A stretch of DNA of 64,000 bases from Pacificitalea manganoxidans (lineage in GTDB: Bacteria; Pseudomonadota; Alphaproteobacteria; Rhodobacterales; Rhodobacteraceae): positions 682,001 through 746,000 of the forward strand of contig NZ_CP021404.1 of NCBI RefSeq assembly GCF_002504165.1, written 5' to 3'. Under the pieces are notes generated by a model, which was not told the origin of the DNA, did no database searches, and worked only from the letters and a program-made list of their open reading frames with translations. Position numbers and translations under genes: made by a program. How positions within the stretch are numbered: position 1 is the first letter of the stretch; each line of letters opens with the position of its first letter. Shown here piece after piece: positions 1 to 7,773 of the stretch.

Positions 1-815
1 TGACGGCGCTGGACCCCGCCACGGGCGGCGTGGTCTGGGAGCAGGATTTCGACGCGCCGGTGGCCGGCACGCCGACGGTCGCCGATGGCATGGTCTATGT
101 CGTGTCGCGCGACAACCGCGCCTTTGCGATCAATGCCACCACCGGGCGGCTGGAATGGCAGATGCCGGGCATTCCCACGACATCGGTCATGGTGGGCGGT
201 TCCGCCCCGGCAGTGTCATCGGATTCGGTGATCTTCCCGCTGGGCACCTCGGAAATCGTGACGGCGCTGAAGCAAAGCGGCATCCGCCGCTGGGGCGCGC
301 AGATCGCGGGCGAACGCCGGGGCCGCGCCTATGCGGATATCACCGATATCACGGGTGATCCGGTCATCGACGGCACTACGGTCTATGTCGGGACCCAAGG
401 CGGGCGCACCGCTGCGTTCGACGTGGCCAGCGGCACCCGCAAATGGACCGCGCTGGAAGGCGCCTATTCCCCGGTCTGGCCGGTGGCGGGGTCGGTTTTC
501 CTTGTGTCCGACGAGGCGCATCTGGTGCGGCTGGACGCGGCGACGGGGGCGACGATCTGGTCGGTCGAACTGCCCTATTACAAGAAATCCAAGATCAAGC
601 GCCGCAAGGCCGTGTTCGCCCATTATGGCCCGATTCTGGCCGGGGGGCGTCTGTTGGTGGCGTCCGATGACGGGCTGATCCGCAGCTTCGATCCTGCCAC
701 CGGGGCGCTGACCTCTACCACCGAACTGCCCGGCGGCGCGTCGTCGAACCCGATCGTCGTCAATGGCACGCTCTACATCGTTTCCGGAAACGGCCAACTC
801 AACGCTTTCCGCTAG
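1..815 (+). CDS. bamB: Outer membrane assembly lipoprotein BamB-like PQQ-repeat protein (5' truncated)
   Basis: The reading frame is open from base 3 to the stop at 813-815, so the N-terminus, including any signal peptide, lies outside the window. The visible part carries successive PQQ-type beta-propeller blade signatures: [45 protein letters not shown] and FDPATGAL. This is the pattern of BamB, the eight-bladed propeller lipoprotein of the outer-membrane protein assembly (BAM) complex in the periplasm. Its position directly before der matches the bamB-der order common in proteobacteria and supports the assignment. The only alternative is another PQQ-propeller protein such as a dehydrogenase, but no dehydrogenase motifs are visible and the synteny argues against it. 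Confidence 0.88.
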   Translation, partial: TALDPATGGVVWEQDFDAPVAGTPTVADGMVYVVSRDNRAFAINATTGRLEWQMPGIPTTSVMVGGSAPAVSSDSVIFPLGTSEIVTALKQSGIRRWGAQIAGERRGRAYADITDITGDPVIDGTTVYVGTQGGRTAAFDVASGTRKWTALEGAYSPVWPVAGSVFLVSDEAHLVRLDAATGATIWSVELPYYKKSKIKRRKAVFAHYGPILAGGRLLVASDDGLIRSFDPATGALTSTTELPGGASSNPIVVNGTLYIVSGNGQLNAFR

Positions 816-862
816 GCGGATTAGGGTGTAGTGGGGGCCTTCCGCGCAATTCGGAGGCCGAA

Positions 863-2347
863 ATGACCTTCTCCCTCGCTATCGTGGGCCGTCCCAATGT
901 GGGCAAGTCCACCCTGTTCAACCGCCTTGTCGGCAAGCGTTTGGCGCTGGTCGACGACCAACCGGGCGTGACCCGTGACCTGCGCGAAGGCGAGGCACGG
1001 CTGGGCGATCTGCGATTCACCGCAATCGACACCGCCGGTCTGGAAGAGGCCACCGACGAAAGCCTGCAGGGCCGGATGCGCAAGCTGACGGAACGGGCGG
1101 TCGAGATGGCCGATATCTGTTTGTTCGTGATCGACGCCCGTGCCGGGGTGACGCCGACGGACGAGATTTTCGCCGATATCCTGCGGCGCAAGAACGCGCA
1201 TGTGATCCTTGCCGCCAACAAGGCCGAAGGCTCCGCCGCCGACGCGGGGGTCTATGAAGCCTATGGTCTGGGTCTCGGTGAGCCGATCCGCCTGAGCGCG
1301 GAGCATGGCGAAGGGTTCAATGACCTCTATTCCATGCTGATGCCGCTATCGGACGCCTTCAAGAAGCGGGCCGAGGCCGAAGCGCCCGATACCGATCTGG
1401 AACTGGAAGAAGACGGCGATTACGAAGCCGGGCCGGATGTCACCACCGCCGCCCGCGTGCCGACCAATGCCAAGCCGTTGCAGGTGGCCGTGGTCGGGCG
1501 TCCCAATGCCGGGAAATCCACGCTCATCAACAAGATCTTGGGCGAGGAGCGTCTGCTGACCGGCCCCGAAGCCGGGATCACCCGCGATTCGATTTCGCTG
1601 CGGATCGACTGGACCGGCACCCCGATGCGGATCTTTGACACCGCCGGGATGCGCAAGAAGGCCAAGGTGCAGGAGAAGCTTGAAAAGCTGTCCGTCTCCG
1701 ATGGTCTGCGCGCGGTGAAATTCGCCGAGGTGGTCGTGGTCCTTCTGGACGTGTCGATCCCATTCGAGCAGCAGGATCTGCGCATCGCCGATCTGGCCGA
1801 GCGCGAGGGCCGCGCCGTCGTCATCGCCGTCAACAAATGGGATGTCGAGGACGACAAGCAGGAGAAGCTCGCCGAGCTGAAGGAAGAGTTCGCGCGCCTG
1901 CTGCCGCAATTGCGTGGCGCCCCGCTGATCACCGTGTCGGCCCGCACCGGGCGCGGTCTGGAACGGCTGCGCGAGGCGATCCTGCGCGCCCATGAGGTGT
2001 GGAACCGCCGGGTGACGACCGCGCGCCTGAACCAGTGGCTGTCGGCGATGGTCGAGGCGCACCCGCCCCCCGCGCCGGGCGGCCGCCGGATCAAGATCCG
2101 CTACATGACGCAGGTCAAGACCCGCCCGCCCGCATTCGTGGCCATGTGCTCCTTCCCCGAGAAGCTGCCCGAAAGCTACAAACGCTATTTGGTCAACGGG
2201 CTGCGCGAGGATTTCGACATGCCCGGCACGCCGATCCGGTTCACCTTCCGCTCGCAGGCGGACAAGAACCCCTACAAGGATCGCAAGAAGTCCACGCCAT
2301 CGCGGCTGCGCAAGCATCTGGGCAAGAAGCCCGCCGACGAGAAATGA
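863..2347 (+). CDS. der: Ribosome biogenesis GTPase Der (EngA)
   Basis: This 494-residue protein has two tandem GTPase domains, the hallmark of Der, which acts in 50S ribosomal subunit maturation. The first P-loop GRPNVGKS is at residues 9-16, followed by DTAGLE and NKAE. The second P-loop GRPNAGKS is at about 212-219, followed by DTAGMR and NKWD. The C-terminal 110 residues are basic and fit the KH-like domain that contacts rRNA. Length is slightly above the usual 440-490 because of an acidic linker (about residues 170-200) between the domains, a common trait in alphaproteobacteria. The ATG start is preceded by GGAGG. The gene begins 47 bases after bamB and is probably co-transcribed with it. 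A clear intrinsic terminator follows. Confidence 0.97.
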   Translation: MTFSLAIVGRPNVGKSTLFNRLVGKRLALVDDQPGVTRDLREGEARLGDLRFTAIDTAGLEEATDESLQGRMRKLTERAVEMADICLFVIDARAGVTPTDEIFADILRRKNAHVILAANKAEGSAADAGVYEAYGLGLGEPIRLSAEHGEGFNDLYSMLMPLSDAFKKRAEAEAPDTDLELEEDGDYEAGPDVTTAARVPTNAKPLQVAVVGRPNAGKSTLINKILGEERLLTGPEAGITRDSISLRIDWTGTPMRIFDTAGMRKKAKVQEKLEKLSVSDGLRAVKFAEVVVVLLDVSIPFEQQDLRIADLAEREGRAVVIAVNKWDVEDDKQEKLAELKEEFARLLPQLRGAPLITVSARTGRGLERLREAILRAHEVWNRRVTTARLNQWLSAMVEAHPPPAPGGRRIKIRYMTQVKTRPPAFVAMCSFPEKLPESYKRYLVNGLREDFDMPGTPIRFTFRSQADKNPYKDRKKSTPSRLRKHLGKKPADEK

Positions 2348-2350
2348 GAA

Positions 2351-2383
2351 AAGGCGCATCGCGGAAACGCGGTGCGCCTTTTT
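2351..2383 (+). terminator. Rho-independent terminator of der
   Basis: A 13-bp stem (2351-2363 with 2368-2380, one G-U pair) closes a GAAA tetraloop and runs into a short T tract, four bases after the der stop codon. Confidence 0.85.
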
Positions 2384-2459
2384 CGTGGGGTGGGGGCGCT
2401 TCCGCAGGGTGGGGCGATCCGGTTTGGGCCAGACCACGCAAAGGGTAAGCTCGCGTCGA

Positions 2460-2633
2460 ACTAAAGAGAGACCGCCCGCGAACAAGGCCGCAGGCCGCGC
2501 GGGCGAGCGCCTGCCGTCCCTGCGGGCTGGCGCTTTGCCATCTCACGCTGACCTCCGAGCGGAGAGGGGTGTGTTGGCATAAAGCGCGCCGCTTAGTCGT
2601 TGCAGCGCCACCCCACGGGCAGGCTGTCGTTAA
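2460..2633 (+). repeat. Intergenic repeat family, unit 1
   Basis: First of three tandem copies of an element about 171 bp long. It starts at a CTA(A/C)AGAGAGACCGCC box. Stem I is CGCCCGCG (2473-2480) with CGCGGGCG (2498-2505). Stem II is an AGCGCC...GGCGCT hairpin. An AT-richer CATAAAGCGCG block follows, then a tail GCGCCACCCCACGGGCAGGC. The 76 bases between the der terminator and this unit (2384-2459) show nothing recognisable. Open reading frames across the unit are by-products of its GC content. Confidence 0.85.
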
Positions 2634-2804
2634 GCTACAGAGAGACCGCCCCGAATAAGCCGAAGGCGCGGGGCGAGCGCCTGCCCGTCCCGGCGGGCTG
2701 GCGCTTTGTTCTCTCGCGCTGACCTCGGAGCGGGGAGGGGTGTGGCAGCATAAAGCGCGCGGTTCAGTCGTTGCAGCGCCACCCCACGGGCAGGCTCCCG
2801 TTGA
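2634..2804 (+). repeat. Intergenic repeat family, unit 2
   Basis: Reference copy, 171 bp. Stem I pairs CGCCCCG (2647-2653) with CGGGGCG (2669-2675) around a 15-base loop. Stem II pairs AGCGCCTGCCCG (2676-2687) with CGGGCTGGCGCT (2694-2705) around a 6-base loop and is followed by TTTG, so it looks terminator-like when read on the plus strand. Confidence 0.88.
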
Positions 2805-2975
2805 GCTACAGAGAGACCGCCCCGAATAAGCCGAAGGCGCGGGGCGAGCGCCTGCCCGTCCCCACGGGCTGGCGCTTTGCCATCTCGCGCTGACCTCAGA
2901 GCGGAGAGGGGTTTGACCGGGATAAAGCGCGCTGTTCAGCCGTATCAGCGCCATCCCACGGGCAGGCTCCGTTGC
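2805..2975 (+). repeat. Intergenic repeat family, unit 3
   Basis: Third tandem copy, again 171 bp and nearly identical to unit 2 in its first 100 bases, including both stems. It ends just before the stop codon of the convergent glycosyltransferase-like gene. Confidence 0.88.
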
Positions 2976-3007
2976 GCTACCGCGCCGCCGGTGGCGGGGC
3001 GGAGGGG

Positions 3008-3895
3008 CTAGAATTCAGGCGTGTCGGTCAGGCCAAAGCGGGTGAGGATGTCGGCCTGCATATCCGCGTGGACAGCGTTTTCGGCGATGCGGGCGACGCG
3101 GCTTTCGGTGGCGCCGCGCAGGGCTTGGGTGTTGTCGCCGTGGTTGAAGCAATAGATCATCGCGTCGAACGGCACCGGCTGTAGGGTCAGGCCGTAGCGC
3201 GCGACATTTTCGACCAGCTGCGCGTGGCGGCCGCGTTCATGGGCCGGGCCAGCCCCGGACGGGCCACGGCGGGTGTCGAAGCGCACCGCAGCCGACGAGC
3301 CGCAGGTTTTGAAAAACGGCTGCGCGGAGCTGTAGCCTTGGGCCGGTTGGCCCAGAGGCATCAGCTTGCGCGCGGCGACATCGGCCATCCAGCCATGCGG
3401 CAGGTAGTAGCCGTGGCCGTTATTGTCGCCCAGAATATACTCCACCAGCGCCGGATGGCAGATATCGTCCGCGTCGAGCATGAACAGATAGCCATCCCGG
3501 GGCGGCTGATGGGCCATGTGCCGGATCGCCATACGCTTTTTGCGGTTCTTGTCACTGATCGCGCCACCGGTTGGGAAGGGAAACGGCACAAAGGTCACGC
3601 GGGGGTCGTCAGGCAGGCTTTCGGGGCGGTCCTGCCCACAGATCACCCAGTCCCAGTTGGGATCGGTCTGGCGCAGCAGGCTTTCGCCCGTCAATTGAAC
3701 CCAGCGGCAGACGGTCTGCCAGTCATTGGATTTGTCGCGCCCAATCAGCGGGGTCATGAAACGCACGCTCATCTGTGCCCGAGGCGAGGCCGGGGCCAGC
3801 GGATTGCGGGCCATCCAATCGGCCGGGTCGCGGGTGTCGCGCTGCTCGCGCTTCTTGGCCGCGTTGTGCTGGAGATGTTTGAAGTAGGTGAACAT
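3008..3895 (-). CDS. Glycosyltransferase-like protein (putative rhamnosyltransferase family)
   Basis: A 295-residue protein starting at the ATG at 3893-3895 (MFTYFKHLQHN). The longer frame up to 4102 is rejected because its extra N-terminus is low-complexity and would nearly abut the neighbour. The core reads SVRFMTPLIGRDKSNDW, then LLRQTDPNWDWVICGQD, and later FMLDADDICHP. The last is a DxDD motif that fits the metal and nucleotide-sugar site of GT-A fold enzymes. The layout resembles the putative rhamnosyltransferase family, soluble enzymes thought to decorate surface polysaccharides, but donor and acceptor cannot be read from sequence. No signal peptide or membrane segment is seen. The gene stands alone between convergent repeats and the TspO-like gene 133 bases upstream. 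Confidence 0.65.
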   Translation of the reverse strand: MFTYFKHLQHNAAKKREQRDTRDPADWMARNPLAPASPRAQMSVRFMTPLIGRDKSNDWQTVCRWVQLTGESLLRQTDPNWDWVICGQDRPESLPDDPRVTFVPFPFPTGGAISDKNRKKRMAIRHMAHQPPRDGYLFMLDADDICHPALVEYILGDNNGHGYYLPHGWMADVAARKLMPLGQPAQGYSSAQPFFKTCGSSAAVRFDTRRGPSGAGPAHERGRHAQLVENVARYGLTLQPVPFDAMIYCFNHGDNTQALRGATESRVARIAENAVHADMQADILTRFGLTDTPEF

Positions 3896-4028
3896 GGTCC
3901 GGGGCCCCGCGCCTAAATTGCTCGGGCGTGATACGGGCCGAGGGCGGAGAGGTCCAGACCGGGTGGCGCGGTCAGGCGGGCTCGCGCCGTGCGGCACGGT
4001 CAAGGCGGGGTTATACAGGACAGCGCGG

Positions 4029-4736
4029 TCAGCCGCGCTCCTGCCGGGTGGCGATGATCGCCCAGCCCACGATGCCGAGGCCAAGCACAGCGCCCAGCAC
4101 AAACAGCCAATCGCCCCAATTTGCGGCGATGACGCCTGTGAGCGCCCAGATCACCGTCAGCCCGTATTCCGGGGCGTGGGGGCTCAGGCGCTGCACCGTG
4201 ACGGCAAGGCCGGTGGCGAGGGCGAGCCCGATCCAGCCCCATCCCGTCATGCCCAAGCCGATGTCATACCCCGCAAGGCACAGCATCAGCGCCACGACCG
4301 AGGCCGCCGTCAGCCAGCCTGCATAGATCGCGATGGGGGCTTGTTGCAGCCAGCGGTCGCTGGTGGTGCAGGCGCGCAATGCCCAGAGCGCGGTGGCGAG
4401 CATGATCCAGATCAGCACCGTCGCCCAAACCGGTGATATCACGGCCAAGGGTAGCCAGCCGGTGCCAAGCACCAGCGAGATTGCAAGGGGCAGGCGATGC
4501 GGGGCCCAGCTTGCGTCTTCCGCGCGCTTGAGAAGGCCGAAGCCGGTGCCAAGGATCAGCCACGCATAGATCAGCCCCCAGATCGAAAACGCCCAGCCCG
4601 CCGGCTGGATCGGCGGATCGACCTGCGGCACGGGGAATTGATCGGGGGAAAAGCCGTTGAACCCCGGTGTGAGCAGGGGCGAGATGGCGAAGGCCACGGC
4701 GGCGACGAAGCAGATAAGGGCAAGGGCGCGGTTCAT
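4029..4736 (-). CDS. TspO/MBR-type tryptophan-rich membrane protein
   Basis: A 235-residue integral membrane protein with about seven hydrophobic segments. Start is the ATG at 4734-4736 (MNRALALICFVAAVAF); the frame extends upstream only through repeat-derived sequence. The block QPAGWAFSIWGLIYAWLILG resembles the conserved core of TspO/MBR proteins, where tryptophans line a porphyrin and cholesterol binding pocket. The protein is longer than the five-helix TspO (about 160 residues), which points to the larger TspO-related family frequent in Rhodobacterales. In Rhodobacter, TspO modulates tetrapyrrole export and photosynthesis gene expression; whether this paralogue does so is unknown. No pigment genes lie nearby. 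Confidence 0.65.
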   Translation of the reverse strand: MNRALALICFVAAVAFAISPLLTPGFNGFSPDQFPVPQVDPPIQPAGWAFSIWGLIYAWLILGTGFGLLKRAEDASWAPHRLPLAISLVLGTGWLPLAVISPVWATVLIWIMLATALWALRACTTSDRWLQQAPIAIYAGWLTAASVVALMLCLAGYDIGLGMTGWGWIGLALATGLAVTVQRLSPHAPEYGLTVIWALTGVIAANWGDWLFVLGAVLGLGIVGWAIIATRQERG

Positions 4737-4859
4737 GCTGTGCCAACGCCGGGCGATGGGCCGGGTTCCGCCGCGCTGGTTGAGTATGCGCTGGGGAGCG
4801 GTGGGGGCGGGGCTGGCGCCTGCGGAGCGGCGGGACTGCGCCGCCGATGGCGCACCGCG

Positions 4860-5002
4860 GGGAGCCCGCGCGAGGGGAGCACCTGCCCGTCCGAGGAGGC
4901 TGCCGTTCCCTTTTCCGCGCTGACCGCTGGGGGGATGTTGAGGGCCGCCCAAATGCACCGGTCTGTTGGTAGAGCCCCACCCCGCAGGCAGGCTTGCGTT
5001 GA
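4860..5002 (+). repeat. Degenerate copy of the intergenic repeat family
   Basis: The segment keeps scattered landmarks in the right order (CACCTGCCCGTCC, CGCGCTGACCGC, CCCCACCCCGCAGGCAGGCTTGCGTTGAGC) but has lost the paired stems. It leads directly into unit 4. Bases 4737-4859 upstream show no feature. Confidence 0.5.
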
Positions 5003-5177
5003 GCTACAGAGAGACCGCCCGCGAACAAGGCCGCAGGCCGCGCGGGCGAGCGCCTGCCCGTCCTCGCGGGCTGGCGCTTTGTCATCTGGCGCTGACCTCG
5101 GGGCGGGGAGGGGGTGTGGCAGCATAAAGCGCGCGGTTCAGTCGTTGCAGCGCCATCCCACGGGCAGGTTGGCGTTG
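5003..5177 (+). repeat. Intergenic repeat family, unit 4
   Basis: Full copy starting at GCTACAGAGAGACCGCC. Its stem I has the CGCCCGCG / CGCGGGCG form also seen in units 1 and 6. Stem II is AGCGCCTGCCCG with CGGGCTGGCGCT, followed by TTG. A 37-base unrelated spacer separates it from unit 5. Confidence 0.85.
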
Positions 5178-5214
5178 CGCTTACAAATCGATCCAGATGC
5201 GGCTTGTCCTTTCG

Positions 5215-5386
5215 AGCTAAGCGCAACCGCCTTGAACAAGCCGAAGGCGCGGGGCGAGCGCCTGCCCGTTCCGGCGGGCTGGCGCTTTGTCATCTTGCGC
5301 TGACCTCGGGTCGGGGAGGGGTGTGGCAGCATAAAGTGCGCCGATCATGCGTTGCGGCGCCACCCCACGGACAGGCTCCCGTTGCG
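5215..5386 (+). repeat. Intergenic repeat family, unit 5
   Basis: Full copy with a diverged 5' box. Stem I is GCCTTG against CGGGGC, still pairable through two G-U wobbles. Stem II and the CATAAAGTGCGC block are conserved. Confidence 0.8.
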
Positions 5387-5434
5387 CCGATCACGCGTCG
5401 CGGCGCCATCCCGCGGGCAGGCTGGCGTTGCGCT
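5387..5434 (+). repeat. Extra tail segment of the intergenic repeat
   Basis: The last 48 bases of unit 5 (CCGATCATGCGTTGCGGCGC onward) are repeated once more here with a few changes, giving a partial tandem duplication of the tail only. Bases 5435-5486 beyond it hold no visible feature. Confidence 0.65.
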
Positions 5435-5486
5435 TTGACTGCTGTCCGCCGGGCGGGCGGCACCTGCGCGCGGGGGTCGTGAACGA

Positions 5487-5517
5487 AAACGGCCCGGCGC
5501 TTTGCACCGGGCCGTTT
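5487..5517 (-). terminator. Rho-independent terminator of the L,D-transpeptidase gene
   Basis: An 11-bp perfect stem, AAACGGCCCGG (5487-5497) with CCGGGCCGTTT (5507-5517), and a nine-base loop. On the minus strand it is followed by TTTTCG, 24 bases past the stop codon. Confidence 0.85.
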
Positions 5518-5541
5518 GGGATACCGAAACCCTCGGGCGGA

Positions 5542-6129
5542 TCAGATCACGCGGACCTGTGCGCCGATGGGGGTGATGGCGAAGAGTTCTTCGATCTTTT
5601 CATTGTAAAGACCGATGCAGCCGGAGGACGACCGGCGGCCGATCTTGCGGGTGTCGTGGGTGCCGTGGATCAGGTAGGCGGGCCAGCTGAGATACATCGC
5701 GTGGGTGCCGAGCGGGTTGTCGGGGCCCGGTGGGGTGTATTTCAGGGTCGGGTCGCGCTCCATCATCGAGGGCGTGGGCGTCCAGTCGGGGCCGACTTTC
5801 TTGCGCACAATTTCGGTGTAGCCGCGGCGGGTCAGCTCTTCGGACATCGGGACCGAGGTCGGGTAGAGCCGGTAATCGGAACCGTCGGCGTTCCAGTAAT
5901 GCAGCGCACGCGAGGTGGTGTCGCAGACGATGGAGGTCTTGCCGAGGCTGTCGAAATGGTCCTGCCAGCGCTGGATGGTAAAGCTGGACGCGTTACGTTT
6001 GACGTCATCGCTGGCTTGCACCAAGGGGCGGATTTCCTGTGCGCGGACGATTTGCGGCGCGGCGAGGGTGACCATGCCGGCAGCACCCATCATCAGGGCC
6101 TGCCTGCGGCTGAGGGAGGAACGGCTCAT
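5542..6129 (-). CDS. L,D-transpeptidase (YkuD/ErfK family), exported
   Basis: A 195-residue protein with an N-terminal export signal (SRRQALMMGAAGMVTLAAP, then AQE near residue 31) whose SRR motif suggests Tat export. The YkuD catalytic signature is clear: HGT at 155-157 and SSSGCIGL with the nucleophile Cys171. Such enzymes form 3-3 cross-links in peptidoglycan or attach proteins to it in the periplasm. Which reaction applies cannot be told. The canonical SxGCIRM is altered to SSGCIGL, replacing the usual Arg after Ile with Gly; this is seen in part of the family and may affect substrate preference. The gene is transcribed alone and has its own terminator. Confidence 0.9.
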   Translation of the reverse strand: MSRSSLSRRQALMMGAAGMVTLAAPQIVRAQEIRPLVQASDDVKRNASSFTIQRWQDHFDSLGKTSIVCDTTSRALHYWNADGSDYRLYPTSVPMSEELTRRGYTEIVRKKVGPDWTPTPSMMERDPTLKYTPPGPDNPLGTHAMYLSWPAYLIHGTHDTRKIGRRSSSGCIGLYNEKIEELFAITPIGAQVRVI

Positions 6130-6434
6130 CGAAAGCTCCTTTTCGGCATTCAGTTGGCTATGCTGCCGTTTGGCGAATAGACTGCTCGGCGTCCGGCCCT
6201 GAGGGATGCGGGTCGTCCGACGTCAGCGAACCTAGCGTTACCGGCGGTCTGCGTCCATGTGACCAGATGCGCAAGCGCCGGGTTTACATTCAATATCACT
6301 CATATGTGAGCCAGAAGGGCCGGTTTGGCGCGACACTCCGCACGCGCAGCGCGAGCTTCCCGCGCGCGCAATGCACGTTATGCGTGTGCTGGTCGCACCC
6401 CGATTGGGATGCGAGGCCCGGTCCGTGGCGCGGA
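6130..6434. other. Intergenic region between the L,D-transpeptidase and Mth938-like genes
   Basis: 305 bases without a gene. It should hold the promoter of the L,D-transpeptidase gene on the minus strand. The only structure seen is a 12-bp palindrome CTCATATGTGAG at 6299-6310 in a locally AT-rich patch, a possible operator. No terminator for the Sec operon was recognised. Confidence 0.4.
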
Positions 6435-6788
6435 TCAGACGGGAATCAGTGCCACGGCGACCCGCCGCCCTTCGGACAAAAGCACGTTATAGGTGCGCGC
6501 CGCCGCCGGGCTGCTCATGGTTTCCAGTCCGACCTGCGCCGCCTCCATCGCCTCGCGCAGGGCGCGCGGGGGATGGGCGATTTCGGCGCCGGTGCCCAGA
6601 AACAGGACATCGACGCGTCCCGCAACGGCGGTCAGGGGGGCGATGTCGTCGAGCCCCTGCCACGGGATCAGCCCGGACGGCGTCACCAGAACCGGGCCCT
6701 GCCGAGGCTCCCCGCCGATGCGGAAGAACCCCGGCCCGTAGCCGTCGATCGGCAGGCTGTCGGTATACTCGATCTCGTTCAGGCGCAT
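6435..6788 (-). CDS. Mth938-like domain protein (DUF498 / NDUFAF3 homologue)
   Basis: A 117-residue soluble protein spanning the whole Mth938-like domain, from the N-terminal FRIGGEPRQGPVLVTPSG strand region to the typical VLFLGTG turn and the C-terminal TYNVLLSEGRRVAVALIP. Human NDUFAF3, a complex I assembly factor, belongs to this family; the bacterial role is not established. The gene lies four bases after secF and is surely co-transcribed with yajC-secD-secF, an arrangement conserved in alphaproteobacteria. That linkage hints at a membrane-protein biogenesis role, which is inference only. Confidence 0.88.
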   Translation of the reverse strand: MRLNEIEYTDSLPIDGYGPGFFRIGGEPRQGPVLVTPSGLIPWQGLDDIAPLTAVAGRVDVLFLGTGAEIAHPPRALREAMEAAQVGLETMSSPAAARTYNVLLSEGRRVAVALIPV

Positions 6789-6792
6789 GGGC

Positions 6793-7761
6793 TTAGCCCT
6801 CCGCTTCTCCGAATTGGGTGCCGGCTTCGCCGTCCTTCTTGGTCCAGTCGCGCTTGACGCCCAGCATCCGCAGGATGTCGGACGCCACGAAGACCGACGA
6901 ATAGGTGCCGACCACGATGCCCCAGATCATTGCGAACACGAAGCCGCGGATCACGTCGCCGCCCAGAACGAACAGCGCGATGAGCGCGATCAGCGTGGTG
7001 AGCGAGGTCATGGCCGTGCGGCTGAGGGTTTCGTTGATCGAGAGGCTCAGAACCTCCTCCAGCGGGCGTTTCTTGAACTTCCGCAGGTTTTCCCGCACCC
7101 GGTCGAACACCACCACTGTATCGTTGAGCGAGTAGCCCACGATGGTCAGCAGCGCCGCGATGATGGCGAGGTCGAATTTGATCTGCAGCAGGGAAAAGAT
7201 CCCGATGGTGAGGGTCACGTCATGGACAAGGGCCGCGACGGCGCCGAGGGCGAATTGCCATTCGAACCGCAGCCAGATGTAGATCAGCACCGCGCCGATG
7301 GCCGCCAGCACCGACAGAACGGCAGTCTGGATCAGTTCACCGGACACTTCGGGACCGACCGATTCCACCTGCGGGAAAGTGATGGAAGGATCGACCTCCT
7401 GCAACGCGGCCTCGACGGCGTTGATGGTGTCTTGCTGGATGCTTTCCACGCCCTCCTGCGCCTGAATGCGCAGTTGAGCCACGTTTTCATCCGGGCCGAA
7501 CGTCGGGTCGAACACCTCGGTGATCGAGATGTCGCCCAGACCCAGATCCTGCACCGCGTCGCGATAGGCCGCCACATCCACCGGCTGGCTGCTTTCGGTG
7601 CGGATCGTGGTGCCGCCCAGAAAATCGATGCCGAAATTCAGACCCATGGCAAAGAAGGCCACGAGCGAAATCACCATCGCCAGAATGGACGCCCCAAGGG
7701 TGAGCTTGGAGAAGCGGAAGAAGTCGAAATGAGTGTCGTCGGGAACCAGTTTGAGGCGCAT
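6793..7761 (-). CDS. secF: Protein translocase subunit SecF
   Basis: A 322-residue membrane protein of the RND-like SecDF complex, which uses the proton-motive force to help pull preproteins across the inner membrane after SecYEG and SecA. It shows a first membrane span near residues 25-50, the GIDFLGGTTI motif at the start of the periplasmic domain, and the C-terminal block of five helices with YSLNDTVVVFDRVREN, the SecF signature region. Length is normal. It starts 12 bases after the secD stop, in one operon with yajC and secD. Confidence 0.97.
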   Translation of the reverse strand: MRLKLVPDDTHFDFFRFSKLTLGASILAMVISLVAFFAMGLNFGIDFLGGTTIRTESSQPVDVAAYRDAVQDLGLGDISITEVFDPTFGPDENVAQLRIQAQEGVESIQQDTINAVEAALQEVDPSITFPQVESVGPEVSGELIQTAVLSVLAAIGAVLIYIWLRFEWQFALGAVAALVHDVTLTIGIFSLLQIKFDLAIIAALLTIVGYSLNDTVVVFDRVRENLRKFKKRPLEEVLSLSINETLSRTAMTSLTTLIALIALFVLGGDVIRGFVFAMIWGIVVGTYSSVFVASDILRMLGVKRDWTKKDGEAGTQFGEAEG

Positions 7762-7773
7762 GATCCGGCTCCT

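Noticed and set aside
2241-2954. A 237-residue open frame on the minus strand across the repeats, with internal sequence repeats (SARWQSASPWGRAGARPAPSAY).
   Set aside because: It is the translation of the tandem intergenic repeat and of the end of der; the same peptide appears in all repeat copies in several frames and there is no ribosome site.
4497-5303. A 268-codon plus-strand open frame over the TspO-like gene and the repeats.
   Set aside because: Half is antisense to the membrane protein and half is repeat sequence; no coding signature.
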